Source: Cyanobacteriota bacterium (GTDB lineage Bacteria; Cyanobacteriota; Cyanobacteriia; Phormidesmidales; Phormidesmidaceae). Taken from it: a DNA stretch of 5,036 bases. The stretch lies in the NCBI GenBank assembly GCA_027592485.1, contig JAQCKL010000383.1:1-5036 (forward strand), in the 5' to 3' direction. The translations under genes were made by a program, and so were the position numbers. Positions 5,000 through 5,036 of this stretch are shown piece by piece; positions within the stretch are counted from its first letter, which is position 1; the number at the start of each line of letters is the position of its first letter. The notes under the pieces are model-generated. The model was not told the DNA's origin. It saw only the letters and a list, made by a program, of their open reading frames with translations, and ran no database searches.

Positions 5000-5036
5000 G
5001 CTAGTGGTTGCAAAAAGCCCGTGACGCTTCCGGCGT

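Noticed and set aside
4833..5024. 63-residue plus-strand frame antisense to the PEP-CTERM signal peptide region
   Set aside because: It mirrors the Ala-rich signal peptide codons and has no ribosome binding site or recognisable features.

Overview
The window looks like chromosomal DNA from a cyanobacterium. Three perfect HIP1 octamers (GCGATCGC) lie within 5 kb. The gene content fits: an isochorismate synthase of the menaquinone/phylloquinone type, a lumen-type TPM-domain protein whose mature N-terminus begins YEDPTLLPDEPT, a YbjN-family protein and a PEP-CTERM surface protein. The genus cannot be told from this sequence. Base composition is moderately GC-rich and even across the window. I see no transposase, integrase, CRISPR array, tRNA or rRNA.

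Layout from left to right: (1) The 3' three quarters or so of menF on the plus strand, cut by the left edge. (2) A small plus-strand hypothetical gene with a GTG start, a Pro/Lys-rich N-terminus and a compact C-terminal domain. (3) A short convergent gap with two hairpins. (4) On the minus strand, a secreted, membrane-anchored TPM-domain protein. (5) A 397-bp divergent intergenic region holding several inverted repeats and a Pho-box-like tandem motif. (6) On the plus strand, an OmpR/PhoB-family response regulator resembling cyanobacterial SphR, with no kinase gene beside it. (7) On the plus strand, a YbjN-family protein. (8) A convergent gap with a perfect 16-bp stem-loop, best read as the terminator of the next gene. 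(9) On the minus strand, a PEP-CTERM secreted protein whose 5' end is near or beyond the right edge.

The genes do not form one pathway. MenF makes isochorismate for phylloquinone, the photosystem I electron carrier. The TPM protein probably works at the lumenal or periplasmic face of a membrane. The regulator and the YbjN gene may be co-transcribed. The PEP-CTERM protein is probably exported and processed by an exosortase encoded elsewhere. I found no convincing undescribed system. The best leads are the Pho-box-like repeats ahead of the SphR-like regulator, the uncharacterised 122-residue protein and the ambiguous start of the PEP-CTERM gene.
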